In this document: in pieces, positions 25,730-34,818 of the stretch
Position numbering within the stretch: the first letter of the stretch is position 1
Layout: every line of letters starts with the position of its first letter
NCBI RefSeq assembly: GCF_014466985.1
Contig: NZ_AP022826.1
Coordinates: 1,116,001-1,180,000, forward strand
Direction: 5' to 3'
Length of the DNA stretch: 64,000 nt
Source: Nitrosophilus labii
GTDB lineage: Bacteria; Campylobacterota; Campylobacteria; Campylobacterales; Nitratiruptoraceae
The notes under the pieces: model-generated
Seen by the model: only the letters and a program-made list of their open reading frames with translations
Databases searched by the model: none
What the model was told of the DNA's origin: nothing
Made by a program: the position numbers and the translations under genes

Positions 25730-26809
25730 TTAGCTTTTTAAACTTCTATGTGCAATCTCTTCCAATAAAACTGTTGCATAACTTCCCTTAGGCAAAAAAA
25801 ATCCAAGCTCCACCCAAGCATTATCCTCTTTATATTCAAACTTTAAATCTTGCGGAAAAACCCATGCAAAACGTCTATCACCAAAAATCTTTATTCTCTC
25901 ATCATCAAAATCTTTCTCAATATCCCTAGCTAAACCATTGCTCCTTTTCACCTTTACTCCCGCCAAAAGCCCCGTTGGTGAAATATCTCTGTTTTGAAAT
26001 CTTTTTGATTCATCAATCACATTTTCTATCTCAAAAAACTTTCCGAAAGGATAATGGCCCGATAGATCACCGGGCAGCAACTTGAAAAACTGCTTTTGAT
26101 TTTTAAGCTCATCTATAATTCCACTTGGAAGGTTCAAGAGATTTTTTAGTTCATTTTTTTTAAAAGAGTTTACAAGTTTTGAGATCTCCACTCTTTTTGA
26201 AAGCCAAAGATTGAAAAGGTAGCTTTGGTATGCATTTATAAAGAGTTTCTCTTTCTTTTTGTTTCTCTCTTTTCTTTTTTGTTCTACTATCTCTTTTCCT
26301 ATAATATAGTTTTCCCCATCAACTCCAAATCTTTGATACCCAAAAAAGTTTGGCACTCCCTCTTTATCAATAATTTTTAAGACATTTTCTATCTTTTTTG
26401 CGTCAACCGGCATAACTTTTTTTAGTCTTATAAAAAACCTGTTTCCTTTTAAATGACCGATTCTTAGTTTATTTTTATGTCTTGTGATCTCTATTATCTT
26501 GATATTTTTATGAGAAAAACTTTTTAAATCTTCTTCAAATTTTTTGTTTATAGAGATATATTGATACGTAAGCGCGTTTTTATCTTTTAGACCGGCATAA
26601 CCTATATCTTTTAACTTTACTCCAAGTTGCTCGCTAAAAGCTTGAAGCATCTGCCATGTAGTAAGATTTTTCTTTCTAACTTTAAGTACAAGATGCTCCC
26701 CATCACCGCTAAAAGGATATAAAGGCTCCTCTTCTACGACAAAAGTTTCAGGGGATTGTTTAAAATAAAAATCTATTGGTGAGTGGTCTAAAAAAAATAG
26801 TCTATTCAT
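25730..26809 (-). CDS. truD: tRNA pseudouridine(13) synthase TruD
   Basis: Isomerises U13 of tRNA-Glu. The 359-residue protein has the TruD catalytic loop GYAGLKDKNALT with Asp76, the N-terminal FVVEEEPLYPFSGDGEHLVLKVRKKNLTT segment, and an NAYQSYLFNLWLS motif of the insertion domain. In Campylobacter truD lies next to thiL; here a toxin-antitoxin pair separates them. The 5' end overlaps the PIN toxin gene by 8 bp. Confidence 0.94.
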   Translation of the reverse strand: MNRLFFLDHSPIDFYFKQSPETFVVEEEPLYPFSGDGEHLVLKVRKKNLTTWQMLQAFSEQLGVKLKDIGYAGLKDKNALTYQYISINKKFEEDLKSFSHKNIKIIEITRHKNKLRIGHLKGNRFFIRLKKVMPVDAKKIENVLKIIDKEGVPNFFGYQRFGVDGENYIIGKEIVEQKRKERNKKKEKLFINAYQSYLFNLWLSKRVEISKLVNSFKKNELKNLLNLPSGIIDELKNQKQFFKLLPGDLSGHYPFGKFFEIENVIDESKRFQNRDISPTGLLAGVKVKRSNGLARDIEKDFDDERIKIFGDRRFAWVFPQDLKFEYKEDNAWVELGFFLPKGSYATVLLEEIAHRSLKS

Positions 26810-27212
26810 CAGTTTCCTTCAAAAACCCTTCATAATCCAAAATCTTTACTCCACAATCTATAAACTTTTTATCATTTGTTAAAAATATTTCACATTTATT
26901 CTCTTTAGCGCAAAAACATTGAAGCGTATCTTCTAAATCCCTATTATGCTTTAAAGCATATGCAATAGCACTTTTTATAACATTTTTGCCAAAAGGAACG
27001 ATATGCCAATCATTTAATACAGCTTGAAAAAATTTTAATGTCTTTTCTTTATCTTTTGTAATATAATAGAATGTGCTCAACATATCTTCACTTATATAAA
27101 CTTCATAATCTAAAAGTCTGTCGATTAAAGTTTTACGATATTTATGATTTAATCTCTTTTTTATTAAAATATCTAAAACTATATTGGTATCTAAAAATAT
27201 TTTACTCTTCAC
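26802..27212 (-). CDS. PIN-domain ribonuclease toxin (VapC-like)
   Basis: A 136-residue PIN domain. The first catalytic Asp is in KIFLDTNIVLDIL, further acids are in LEDTLQCFCAK, and the last is in FLTNDKKFIDCGV. Such toxins cleave tRNA or other RNA with Mg or Mn. It overlaps its antitoxin gene by 11 bp and truD by 8 bp, so it has become part of the thiL-truD transcription unit or was inserted there. Confidence 0.85.
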   Translation of the reverse strand: MKSKIFLDTNIVLDILIKKRLNHKYRKTLIDRLLDYEVYISEDMLSTFYYITKDKEKTLKFFQAVLNDWHIVPFGKNVIKSAIAYALKHNRDLEDTLQCFCAKENKCEIFLTNDKKFIDCGVKILDYEGFLKETDE

Positions 27213-27498
27213 CCACTTTCCTTTTTGCAGCTACCTCTCTTAAAGTATAAATATCTTTATCTACCAAATCTTCTTCCATCTCTATACTTCCGGCAAATTT
27301 TAAAATTCTTTTTAATCTCTCCTCTTTCTCTCTTTTCTCTTTCTCTTCTATCAACTTTTTTATCTCATCTGCATATTTGTTTGATACAAAAATCCCTTTA
27401 CTCTTTTTTGTCTTTTTATCTTCAATCTCAATCAAATCATACTCATCTAAGATTTTTATATTTCTTGCAAGCTCTCTAATCCCTATCTTTTTTGTCAT
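27202..27498 (-). CDS. Antitoxin partner of the PIN toxin
   Basis: A 98-residue protein with an N-terminal short DNA-binding-like part (IGIRELARNIKILDEYDLIEI, reminiscent of Phd/YefM or VapB folds) and a highly charged helical tail (EEKEKREKEERLKRIL). It lies directly upstream of and overlaps the PIN gene. It is expected to bind and inhibit the toxin and to autoregulate. Confidence 0.7.
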   Translation of the reverse strand: MTKKIGIRELARNIKILDEYDLIEIEDKKTKKSKGIFVSNKYADEIKKLIEEKEKREKEERLKRILKFAGSIEMEEDLVDKDIYTLREVAAKRKVGEE

Positions 27499-27550
27499 AT
27501 TTTGTCCCTTATCTGATTTTTTACCATTGTATGACTTTTTGTTTTATTTG

Positions 27551-28387
27551 TCAAGTAAAATGATGTGGCTTACAAATATTTCTGTAAGGCTTAAAAGCAG
27601 CTTTTGCAAAAATTGTTATAGGTGTTCTTGTAATTTTTGATATATTTAAAATTGCTTTTAAATCTCTTTTGTCGAATGCAAACAAAAGCTCATACTCTTC
27701 ACCGCTACAACCTACCCTTTTTGGAATTTTTTCAAAAAACTCAAATCCTATACGGTTTAGTTTTGAAAGTTTACCAAGATCCTCAAAAAGCCCGTCGCTT
27801 ATATCCATAGCTGCTTTTATATATCGTGAAACTCTTTTCATGAACTCTTTTTTTAAAACCGGTCTTTTAAATTTGGAATATTTTGATACCTTTACACCCC
27901 TAAATAGTCGATTTAAGTCTCTTTTTACACTGCCAAGTTCACCAGTATATGCCAGATAATAACCCTCTTTTACTCTTTTTCTAAAAATTGGTTTTTTTGT
28001 TTTAGATATCAAAGTTATAGATATATCAATCTTATTTGAAGCTATGGTGTCTCCGCCAATTATTTCAGTTTTATAAAAACTAGCGCAATCTCTAAGTCCC
28101 AAAGAGAGCTCTTTCATACAGATAGGTCTTATATCTTTTGGCAAACCTATACTTAAAATAGCGTATTTCGGCTCAGCATTCATAGCAATTGCGTCTGATA
28201 TATTTACAGCCATTGCTTTATAGCCTATCTCATAAAGGCTCATCCACTCTCTCTTAAAGTGTATATCTTCAAAAAAAGCATCTGCACTATATACAAACCC
28301 ATCTATATATGCCGCGTCATCTCCTATATGCTTGTTATTAAATAAACTTATAAACAAGTTCTCTTTATTCACACGAAACCTCGCCAT
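27551..28387 (-). CDS. thiL: Thiamine-monophosphate kinase
   Basis: Phosphorylates thiamine monophosphate to thiamine diphosphate. It belongs to the PurM/ThiL fold: Mg-binding IGDDAAYI near the N-terminus, SADAFFEDIHF, the NISDAIAMNAEP dimer motif and the AMDISDGLFEDL nucleotide site. It is somewhat short (278 residues from the ATG at 28387; a TTG at 28408 would add seven). The ATG fits family N-termini better. It is divergent from sdhA. Confidence 0.9.
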   Translation of the reverse strand: MARFRVNKENLFISLFNNKHIGDDAAYIDGFVYSADAFFEDIHFKREWMSLYEIGYKAMAVNISDAIAMNAEPKYAILSIGLPKDIRPICMKELSLGLRDCASFYKTEIIGGDTIASNKIDISITLISKTKKPIFRKRVKEGYYLAYTGELGSVKRDLNRLFRGVKVSKYSKFKRPVLKKEFMKRVSRYIKAAMDISDGLFEDLGKLSKLNRIGFEFFEKIPKRVGCSGEEYELLFAFDKRDLKAILNISKITRTPITIFAKAAFKPYRNICKPHHFT

Positions 28388-28466
28388 TTTTGGTAAGTAT
28401 TGTAACAAAGCGGTACTTAAAAAACCTCTTTGTAAATCTTTTAATTTTATTTATCTTATAAAATGG

Positions 28467-28472
28467 TATAAT
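28467..28472 (+). promoter_or_regulatory. Candidate -10 box for the sdhABE operon
   Basis: A perfect TATAAT preceded by TGG, 30 bp upstream of the sdhA ATG. AAGGA at 28490-28494 is the ribosome binding site. It is the clearest promoter in the window. Confidence 0.55.
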
Positions 28473-28502
28473 CAAAAAAATTTCATCATAAGGAAAATTT
28501 AG

Positions 28503-30215
28503 ATGGAAATACCTATTATAAAAAAAGACGTAATTATCGTTGGAGCGGGACTTGCCGGATGTGCAGCCGCAAGAGAACTTAAAAAGAGTGGAAAGGATGT
28601 TTTGGTACTAACTAAACTCCACCCTCTAAGAAGTCATTCCGGCGCCGCGCAAGGCGGTGTAAACGCCGCTTTGAGCGAAGAAGACGACATTGAACTACAT
28701 ATGTTCGATACCGTTAAAGGAAGTGACTATCTAGCCGATCAAAATGCAGTTGAACTTATGTGTAGCAAAGCTCCTGAAACTATCAGATGGATAGAAAAAA
28801 TGGGAGCTGTATTTAGCAGACGTGAAGATGGTAAAATAGCTCAAAGACCTTTTGGAGGACAGAGCAAACCAAGAGCATGTTTTGCAAAAGATAGAACCGG
28901 ACTTACACTTTTACAAACAATCTACGAACAAGCTTTTAAAGAGGGAGTAGAGTTCTGGGACGAGTGGTATGTGGCGGATATCTTATATAAAGATGGAAAA
29001 GCTTACGGTGTTGTTGCTTACAACTTAAGAGACTCAAAACCAGCAATATTTAACGCCAAAGCCGTAATGTTTGCTACAGGCGGTTACGCAAGAGCTTTCA
29101 AAATCAACTCAAACGCACATGCAAATACTGGTGATGGACTAAGTATCTTCGCAAGACACGGTCTTCCGCTTGAAGATATGGAGTTCGTTCAGTTTCACCC
29201 CTCAGGTCTTGCAGGGAGCGGGATTTTGATAAGTGAAGCAGCTCGTGGAGAGGGAGGTAAACTTTACAACTCCAAAGGCGAAAGATTTATGGAAAAGTAC
29301 GCTCCCGAAAAAATGGAGCTAGCACCAAGAGATGTGGTTAGTAGAGCAATAGCAAATGAGATAAGAGAAGGTAGAGGCGTAGGCCCTGACAATATGGCCG
29401 TATATCTTGATCTAACCCATCTAGGCGAAGAGAAAATTATGGAAAGACTCCCGGAACTTAGAGACCTAGCTCTAACTTTCCTTGGCCAAGATATGGTAAA
29501 AGAGCCTATTATGATAACCGTTACGGCGCACTACTCTATGGGCGGTATCCCGGTAGATATCGACGGACATGTGAGAAAAAACAAAGAGGAGTTTGTTGAG
29601 GGACTATACGCAGCGGGTGAGTGTGCTTGCGTAAGTGTTCACGGCGCAAATAGGTTAGGCGCCAACTCTTTGTTGGAAGCCCTCTTTTTCGGTAGACACG
29701 TAGGAGAGTCTATAGCAAAAGATTTGGATAATATCTCATTTGAAGAGGCTCAAAAAGTTGAAGCAAACAGAATGCTTGAGGAGATGGAGTTTCTTCTAAC
29801 AAACAATGGAAAAGAGAGTACGGCACAGCTTAGAAAAGAACTTCAAGATAGTATGTTTGAAAACGCAGGCGTTTTTAGAACAGAAGAGTCATTGATAAAA
29901 CAGAAAGAGAAGTTAAAAGAACTTAAAGAGAGATTTAAAAATATACGAATAGAAGATAAATCAAAAACATTCAATACAGACCTTCAAGAAGCAATTGAAC
30001 TAGGTCATATGTTAGATTATGCAGCTTTCATAGTTGAAGGCGCGATTGCTAGATGTGAGTCGAGAGGAGCTCACTATAGAGAAGATTTTACAAAAAGAGA
30101 CGATGAAAACTTCCTCAAACATACATTAGCTTATATGGATGAAGAAGGAAATATTACTTTAGAGTATATGGATGTGGTACTCGGCAAATTTGAACCTCAA
30201 GAAAGAAAATATTAA
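28503..30215 (+). CDS. sdhA: Succinate dehydrogenase / fumarate reductase (Mfr-type) flavoprotein subunit
   Basis: A 570-residue FAD protein of the SdhA/FrdA family. It has the dinucleotide motif GAGLAG (14-19), the covalent FAD histidine in RSHSGAAQGG (His45), the substrate site stretch HYSMGGIPVD, and HGANRLGANSLLEALFFGR. With SdhB and a CCG-type SdhE it forms a type E enzyme, like the methylmenaquinol:fumarate reductase of Wolinella and Campylobacter. Unlike Wolinella MfrA, no twin-arginine signal is visible here, so a cytoplasmic orientation is inferred. It is first in a three-gene operon. Confidence 0.92.
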   Translation: MEIPIIKKDVIIVGAGLAGCAAARELKKSGKDVLVLTKLHPLRSHSGAAQGGVNAALSEEDDIELHMFDTVKGSDYLADQNAVELMCSKAPETIRWIEKMGAVFSRREDGKIAQRPFGGQSKPRACFAKDRTGLTLLQTIYEQAFKEGVEFWDEWYVADILYKDGKAYGVVAYNLRDSKPAIFNAKAVMFATGGYARAFKINSNAHANTGDGLSIFARHGLPLEDMEFVQFHPSGLAGSGILISEAARGEGGKLYNSKGERFMEKYAPEKMELAPRDVVSRAIANEIREGRGVGPDNMAVYLDLTHLGEEKIMERLPELRDLALTFLGQDMVKEPIMITVTAHYSMGGIPVDIDGHVRKNKEEFVEGLYAAGECACVSVHGANRLGANSLLEALFFGRHVGESIAKDLDNISFEEAQKVEANRMLEEMEFLLTNNGKESTAQLRKELQDSMFENAGVFRTEESLIKQKEKLKELKERFKNIRIEDKSKTFNTDLQEAIELGHMLDYAAFIVEGAIARCESRGAHYREDFTKRDDENFLKHTLAYMDEEGNITLEYMDVVLGKFEPQERKY

Positions 30216-30224
30216 GGATTGAGT

Positions 30225-31193
30225 ATGGAAAAGCAAAAAGTTACTATTAACGTTTTTAGGTTCAATGCAGAAACAGACTATCTTCCTCATTATGATAAAT
30301 TCGAGATAGAGGTTTCAAAAGAAGAGGTTGTTTTAGATGTTTTAAATAGAATAAAATGGGAACATGATGGAAGTTTCACATACAGAAGAAGCTGCAGACA
30401 CGGGATATGCGGGAGTTGTGCCATCAAAGTAAACGGAAGAAGCACTCTTGCATGTAAAGAGAGAATGATAGATATGATAGAACTTTTTGGAACAGAACTC
30501 ACTTTCGATCCTGTTTCGAAAAATAGAGCCGTTAAAGATATGGTTGTTGACAAAAGCGATTTTTGGAAAAAACATGACTCCATTATCCCTTATCTAGTTG
30601 CCGAAATCGACGAACATCCCGAAAGCGAAAATATAGTTCCTCCAAATGAAGCCGAGAAGATTGATGAGGCCGACTACTGTATTCAATGCGGATGCTGTTA
30701 CTACGCTTGTCCCGTAGTAAATGAAGCAAATGAGGACTACTTAGGACCTGCCGCCTTCGTAAAAGCTTACAGATTCAATGCCGATGTAAGAGATGAAACT
30801 AAAAAAGAGAGGCTAAAAATCGTAGATAAACTAGGAAAAGGAGTTTGGGACTGCGTTAAATGTTATGAGTGTACGGAAGCCTGCCCTAAAGAGCTTGATC
30901 CTATGAGCAAAATAACAAAACTACACAATCAACTATTCCAAGAAGAAGTTGTGCAAAAAAATGTTGCCAGCCGTCATGCCGTAGGATTTAAAAAATCTAT
31001 AGAAAAACATGGTATTTTGGATGAAGGAATGTTAGTTGCATACAGTGAAGGTTGTGGGGTATTTAAACATATCCCGGAAGCTTTGGCTATGTGGAAAAAA
31101 GGCAAAATTGTTATGCCTTGGGAGATGCCAAAATCCAAAAAACTTGATGAGATTAAAAAACTAATTAAAATTTCATCTACAGCTAAATTTTAA
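30225..31193 (+). CDS. sdhB: Succinate dehydrogenase / fumarate reductase (Mfr-type) iron-sulphur subunit
   Basis: The N-terminal plant-type ferredoxin domain binds [2Fe-2S] through Cys57, 62, 65 and 77 (CRHGICGSC, then LAC). The C-terminal domain has CIQCGCCYYACP and CVKCYECTEACP for the remaining clusters. Electrons pass between the SdhA flavin and SdhE. The start at 30225 has AAGGA six bases upstream; a TTG at 30219 is too close. The paralogue at 24646-25668 copies its N-terminal fold without the cysteines. Confidence 0.93.
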   Translation: MEKQKVTINVFRFNAETDYLPHYDKFEIEVSKEEVVLDVLNRIKWEHDGSFTYRRSCRHGICGSCAIKVNGRSTLACKERMIDMIELFGTELTFDPVSKNRAVKDMVVDKSDFWKKHDSIIPYLVAEIDEHPESENIVPPNEAEKIDEADYCIQCGCCYYACPVVNEANEDYLGPAAFVKAYRFNADVRDETKKERLKIVDKLGKGVWDCVKCYECTEACPKELDPMSKITKLHNQLFQEEVVQKNVASRHAVGFKKSIEKHGILDEGMLVAYSEGCGVFKHIPEALAMWKKGKIVMPWEMPKSKKLDEIKKLIKISSTAKF

Positions 31194-31204
31194 AAGGAAA
31201 AAAG

Positions 31205-32083
31205 ATGAGTTTGAAGTATGCGCTTTATACAGGATGTACGGCAAGAGAAAGTACGCCGGAACTGCTAAAATCGACTTTGGCTGTTGCTAAAAAACTAGAT
31301 ATCGAACTTGTTTTGTTGGATGAAGCAAGTTGTTGTGGAGCAAGTCATCTTCAAGATTTTGACGATTTTTTATCTTTAGTTTTAAACGCAAGAAATATCT
31401 GCTATGCAGAAATGCTTGAACTTCCTATGATAACAATATGCAATACTTGTCAATTAAATACGGCACTAACTAAAAAAAGACTTGACGAAAATCCTGAACT
31501 TAAAGAGAGAGTAAACGAAAAACTTGGTGAAGTTGGTCTTGAATATAAAGGTAATGTTAGCGTCAGACACTTTTTATACGCACTTATAGAGGATTATGGG
31601 CTAGATAATCTTAGAAAAAAGGTTGTAAAACCTCTAAGTCAGTTCAACATAGCGCCATTTTACGGATGTCACAACATAAGACCAAGCGAGCTTCACCATT
31701 TTACAAACAACACTAAAGAATCAGCTTACAACCCTACAAGTCTTGATGATTTGATTGAGGCTTTGGAAGGAAATAGCGTTGATTACGAACATAAAAACAA
31801 GTGTTGCGGATTTCATGTGGATCTTCAAGCGCCAAAAACCGCAAATAGGCTAAGTGGTAACGCTTTAGTGGACGCTATAGACAACGATGCTGATATGATG
31901 GTTACTCCTTGCCCTCTTTGTCATCTAAATCTTGATGTTAAACAGCACGCGGCATCACGTGAGGTTGGAAGAGATATAAACCTGCCGGTTCTTCATCTTC
32001 CTCAACTAATAGGTCTAGCTCTTGGATGTACTCCTGAAGAAGTAGGAATCCAACATAACGTTACTGAAGTTAATATAGTTTAA
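31205..32083 (+). CDS. sdhE: SdhE/MfrE, CCG-domain membrane-interacting subunit
   Basis: A 292-residue HdrB-like subunit with two cysteine-rich CCG motifs: DEASCCGASHL with preceding CTARES and following CNTCQ, then KNKCCGFHVDL with YGCHNIRP and CPLCH. These bind [4Fe-4S]-type clusters and link the complex to methylmenaquinone in place of the haem b subunit of classical Sdh/Frd. It follows sdhB by 11 bp with AAAAGGAAAAAAG as ribosome binding site. Confidence 0.92.
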   Translation: MSLKYALYTGCTARESTPELLKSTLAVAKKLDIELVLLDEASCCGASHLQDFDDFLSLVLNARNICYAEMLELPMITICNTCQLNTALTKKRLDENPELKERVNEKLGEVGLEYKGNVSVRHFLYALIEDYGLDNLRKKVVKPLSQFNIAPFYGCHNIRPSELHHFTNNTKESAYNPTSLDDLIEALEGNSVDYEHKNKCCGFHVDLQAPKTANRLSGNALVDAIDNDADMMVTPCPLCHLNLDVKQHAASREVGRDINLPVLHLPQLIGLALGCTPEEVGIQHNVTEVNIV

Positions 32084-32382
32084 TCAAGAGAGCTTTTGCT
32101 CTCTTTAAACTTTTGCTTTTTAGGGAAGATAGTAAAGTTAAATTTACTGCCGACTACTTCTATCAATGTCAAAACTACCGCGCTTCCCGGCAAAATAATA
32201 ATTGGAAATAAAAAAACAATTTTTACGATATCTATTATTTGACCTTTGGCCTGTGGATAATTTTCAATATCCTTTCGCTTAAATGTTTTTATCATTTTTT
32301 TGGTTTCTCTGATTTCTCTTGTTGTTGCTATAAAACTTTTTCTTATATGTTTTTTAAATTTTTTCATAACGATATTATACAC
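32080..32382 (-). CDS. Small membrane protein, unknown function
   Basis: A 100-residue protein with a basic N-terminal half (KKFKKHIRKSF, KMIKTFKRKD) and one or two membrane spans (IVKIVFLFPIIILPGSAVVLTLIEVV). The PIIILPG plus hydrophobic stretch is faintly reminiscent of LETM1-like proteins, but I would not name it so. It is convergent with sdhE, overlapping by 4 bp. The start could be the internal ATG six codons in (MKKFKKH). Confidence 0.6.
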   Translation of the reverse strand: MYNIVMKKFKKHIRKSFIATTREIRETKKMIKTFKRKDIENYPQAKGQIIDIVKIVFLFPIIILPGSAVVLTLIEVVGSKFNFTIFPKKQKFKESKSSLD

Positions 32383-32439
32383 AATCTTTAAACGAACGGA
32401 AATAAGAGTAATTTTATCCTATTTTAATATTTAAACAGG

Positions 32440-32445
32440 TAAAAT
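32440..32445 (+). promoter_or_regulatory. Candidate -10 box for superoxide reductase
   Basis: TAAAAT 35 bp upstream of the gene. An AAGGAGG ribosome binding site lies at 32468-32474, the strongest type in this window, which suits an abundant detoxifying enzyme. Confidence 0.4.
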
Positions 32446-32479
32446 TATGGTGTGACAAAAAAATTACAAGGAGGCCGAA

Positions 32480-32863
32480 ATGCCAAAAATCAATAGATAT
32501 GTAGATATAAGTGAAGTTGAAAGAGAGTCTAAAAAAGATTATATTGACAGACATTCTCCATTCGTTCATTGTGAAAGCAGTGCAAAAAAAGGTGAAAAAT
32601 TTAAAGTCAAAGTAAAAGTTGGTGAAGAGTATTCTCACCCTGACGATTTTGATCACTATATCGCTTATGTTCAATTATGGGATGGTGAAAGACTTCTTGG
32701 ACAAGCAACTTTTACACCTGGAACATTAGGCAACGAAAAGAGCCAAGTAGAAGTTGATTTTTATATCATCCCTACAAAAAAACTTAAACTTACAGCTATG
32801 AGCTACTGTACTAAACACGGACTATGGGAAAGTGATCCTGTAGAAGTGGAAGTAACTGAATAA
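32480..32863 (+). CDS. sorA: Superoxide reductase (desulfoferrodoxin/neelaredoxin, class II)
   Basis: Reduces superoxide to hydrogen peroxide in the cytoplasm of anaerobes without making oxygen. The 127-residue protein has only the SOR iron centre: His25 (RHSPFVH), His53 and His59 (HPDDFDHYI) and the C-terminal Cys110/His113 (CTKHGLWES). The N-terminal rubredoxin-like iron site of class I proteins is absent. It is a single-gene transcript, ended by a strong hairpin. Confidence 0.93.
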   Translation: MPKINRYVDISEVERESKKDYIDRHSPFVHCESSAKKGEKFKVKVKVGEEYSHPDDFDHYIAYVQLWDGERLLGQATFTPGTLGNEKSQVEVDFYIIPTKKLKLTAMSYCTKHGLWESDPVEVEVTE

Positions 32864-32864
32864 T

Positions 32865-32892
32865 CATAAAACGGGCTTTCGCCCGTTTTATG
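32865..32892. terminator. Rho-independent terminator after superoxide reductase
   Basis: Twelve-bp stem CATAAAACGGGC / GCCCGTTTTATG with a TTTC loop, two bases after the stop codon. The A/T ends of the stem supply a U-tract in either direction. Confidence 0.9.
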
Positions 32893-32926
32893 AGCTTTTA
32901 ACTACTCTTTGGCTATTATTTTTTTT

Positions 32927-33595
32927 ATGACTACGGATAAAAAACATGAAATTTTAAAAAATCTAATCTTGCTTAAATGGCTTGGTTACAGATATATTGA
33001 TCCTATAAAAATAGAAAACAGCAAAAAAAACATAAATCTTCCAAATAAACTTGAAGACTTGAGACAAATCGTATTAAACTGTCATCTTTGCCAACTATCA
33101 AAAACTAGGAAAAACGTGGTATTTGGTGAAGGTAACCCTAACGCAAAAATAATGTTTATAGGAGAAGGTCCGGGAGCTACTGAAGATGAAATGGGAAAAC
33201 CTTTTGTAGGTAGAGCCGGTCAGCTTTTGACTAAAATGATAGAAAATGTTTTGGATATAAAAAGAGAAGATGTTTATATAGCAAACATTGTAAAATGCCG
33301 TCCTCCAAACAATAGAGTACCGACGGAAGAGGAAGCAAAAACATGTCTTCCGTATTTAGTGAAACAGATAGAACTAATAAATCCAAAAATAGTTGTTGCA
33401 TTAGGCAGCACAAGTTATAGATATCTTACTAATGATAACACTCCTATATCAAAAATAAGGGGAGAAATAGTAAAATATAAAGATAAAATACTAATCCCAA
33501 CATATCATCCAAGTTTTTTGCTTAGAAATCCATCTAAGAAAAAAGAAGCTTATTTAGATATACTTAAGATAAAGAGAGTGTTATGGGAAAATTGA
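32927..33595 (+). CDS. Uracil-DNA glycosylase, family 4 (FeS type)
   Basis: Excises uracil from DNA. Motif A is GEGPGATEDEMGKPFVGRAG, the C-terminal motif is HPSFLLRNP. The four [4Fe-4S] cysteines are CHLC, then CRPPNNR and, 15 residues later, CLPYL. Family 4 is common in thermophiles and in Campylobacterota. The ATG at 32927 is preferred; a TTG 18 bases upstream is possible. The 3' end overlaps the next gene by 13 bp. Confidence 0.92.
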   Translation: MTTDKKHEILKNLILLKWLGYRYIDPIKIENSKKNINLPNKLEDLRQIVLNCHLCQLSKTRKNVVFGEGNPNAKIMFIGEGPGATEDEMGKPFVGRAGQLLTKMIENVLDIKREDVYIANIVKCRPPNNRVPTEEEAKTCLPYLVKQIELINPKIVVALGSTSYRYLTNDNTPISKIRGEIVKYKDKILIPTYHPSFLLRNPSKKKEAYLDILKIKRVLWEN

Positions 33596-34818
33596 CAAAA
33601 ATTTTTACACTTTTTTTAGTTAGTTGTTCATTGTATGCAAAAAGCTTTTTGCTATCACCTTTACCGCTACCTCATACGGAAGTTTTAGACATAGAGCTTG
33701 ATAGATGCGACAAAGAGTGTTTATTATCTTTTTTAAAAAGTGGCGAAGTCTTTTCTTTTTTGGCAAAAGCGTCTAAAGTTCAAGATGAAACTATAAGAGA
33801 AAATTATCAACTTTTAGCATCGCTTTTAAATATAACTCCCTCTTTCGTTTATACGCATAAACTAAAAATTGCTATGCTTTTGCCTACAAAAAAAATAGGA
33901 AAATATGCTCAATCCTCTACAAAATCGGTAATCTCTTACCTTTTGACTAAAAATGTTAAATTTCATCTAAAAAGCTTTGAAATTGAAGATGAAGAGTACT
34001 TAACCATACAATCGGCGCTTTCTAAACTTGAGAGTGAGAATTTTGATTTTGTCATAGCACCTCTAACTTTGGAAGGTGCAAAAAATCTTGCCTCAATTCC
34101 TACTTTTTTAAATATCTATGTTCCTACTGTCAATAAAAATGATATAAAAAATCTTCAAAACACCAACTTGATTTTTGGAGGGATAGATTATAAAGATCAA
34201 ATAGAGGAGTTGTTAGATTTTGCAAATGAAAAAATAGTAATATTTTATGAAATAGAGAGTCCGCTTGCACATAAACTTACTACAATCATAGAAAACGAAT
34301 CAAACAAATCAATTGTAAAAAAAATTAAACTAAAAGACGAGGTAGCAAATCTGAAAAGATATTTTTATAAAAACCAAGAATTAAATTCTAGCACTATCTT
34401 CTTAAATACTCCTATTGTAAAAAGTTCTTTGATTATGTCGCAGTTAACACTTTACAATCTAGAGCCTCAAAACATTCTCTCCACTCAAATAAATTATAAC
34501 CCTTTGATTTTCAGCTTAACCCAATACAAAGATAGGAAAAGCCTTATACTTGCAAACTCGATAAATGGTGGTTCAAACTATCTTGAAGAGATTAACTCGC
34601 TACTTAATAACGATATTGTTTATAATTGGATAAACTATTCAGTATCGATAGGTATAGACTATTTTTATGCAAAAAAGTCAAAAGATAAAAGAGTTTTTAC
34701 TGAAGAGCTTGTCGATAACCAAGTTATATATAATGTTTATTTGGAAAAAGCTCTTCTAGGAAGGTTTAAAACTCTTGAGAGAAATTTTGAAATAGATCAA
34801 GAAACTCCTTTGGAATAG
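33583..34818 (+). CDS. Periplasmic protein with type 1 binding-protein-like fold (LpoA-like?)
   Basis: A 411-residue protein with a signal peptide (hydrophobic core about 7-19, ending ...SLYAKS). It then alternates beta/alpha elements such as LKIAMLLPTKKIGKYAQSS, FDFVIAPLTLEGAKNLA and VPTVNKN, in the order of periplasmic binding or LpoA/LppC proteins. I cannot name a ligand. It overlaps the uracil glycosylase gene by 13 bp, which suggests co-translation. It also overlaps the convergent thioesterase gene by 53 bp at its 3' end. Confidence 0.7.
   Translation: MGKLTKIFTLFLVSCSLYAKSFLLSPLPLPHTEVLDIELDRCDKECLLSFLKSGEVFSFLAKASKVQDETIRENYQLLASLLNITPSFVYTHKLKIAMLLPTKKIGKYAQSSTKSVISYLLTKNVKFHLKSFEIEDEEYLTIQSALSKLESENFDFVIAPLTLEGAKNLASIPTFLNIYVPTVNKNDIKNLQNTNLIFGGIDYKDQIEELLDFANEKIVIFYEIESPLAHKLTTIIENESNKSIVKKIKLKDEVANLKRYFYKNQELNSSTIFLNTPIVKSSLIMSQLTLYNLEPQNILSTQINYNPLIFSLTQYKDRKSLILANSINGGSNYLEEINSLLNNDIVYNWINYSVSIGIDYFYAKKSKDKRVFTEELVDNQVIYNVYLEKALLGRFKTLERNFEIDQETPLE

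Noticed and set aside
32080-32382. LETM1-like assignment for the 100-residue membrane protein
   Set aside because: The resemblance is limited to one hydrophobic stretch and is too weak.
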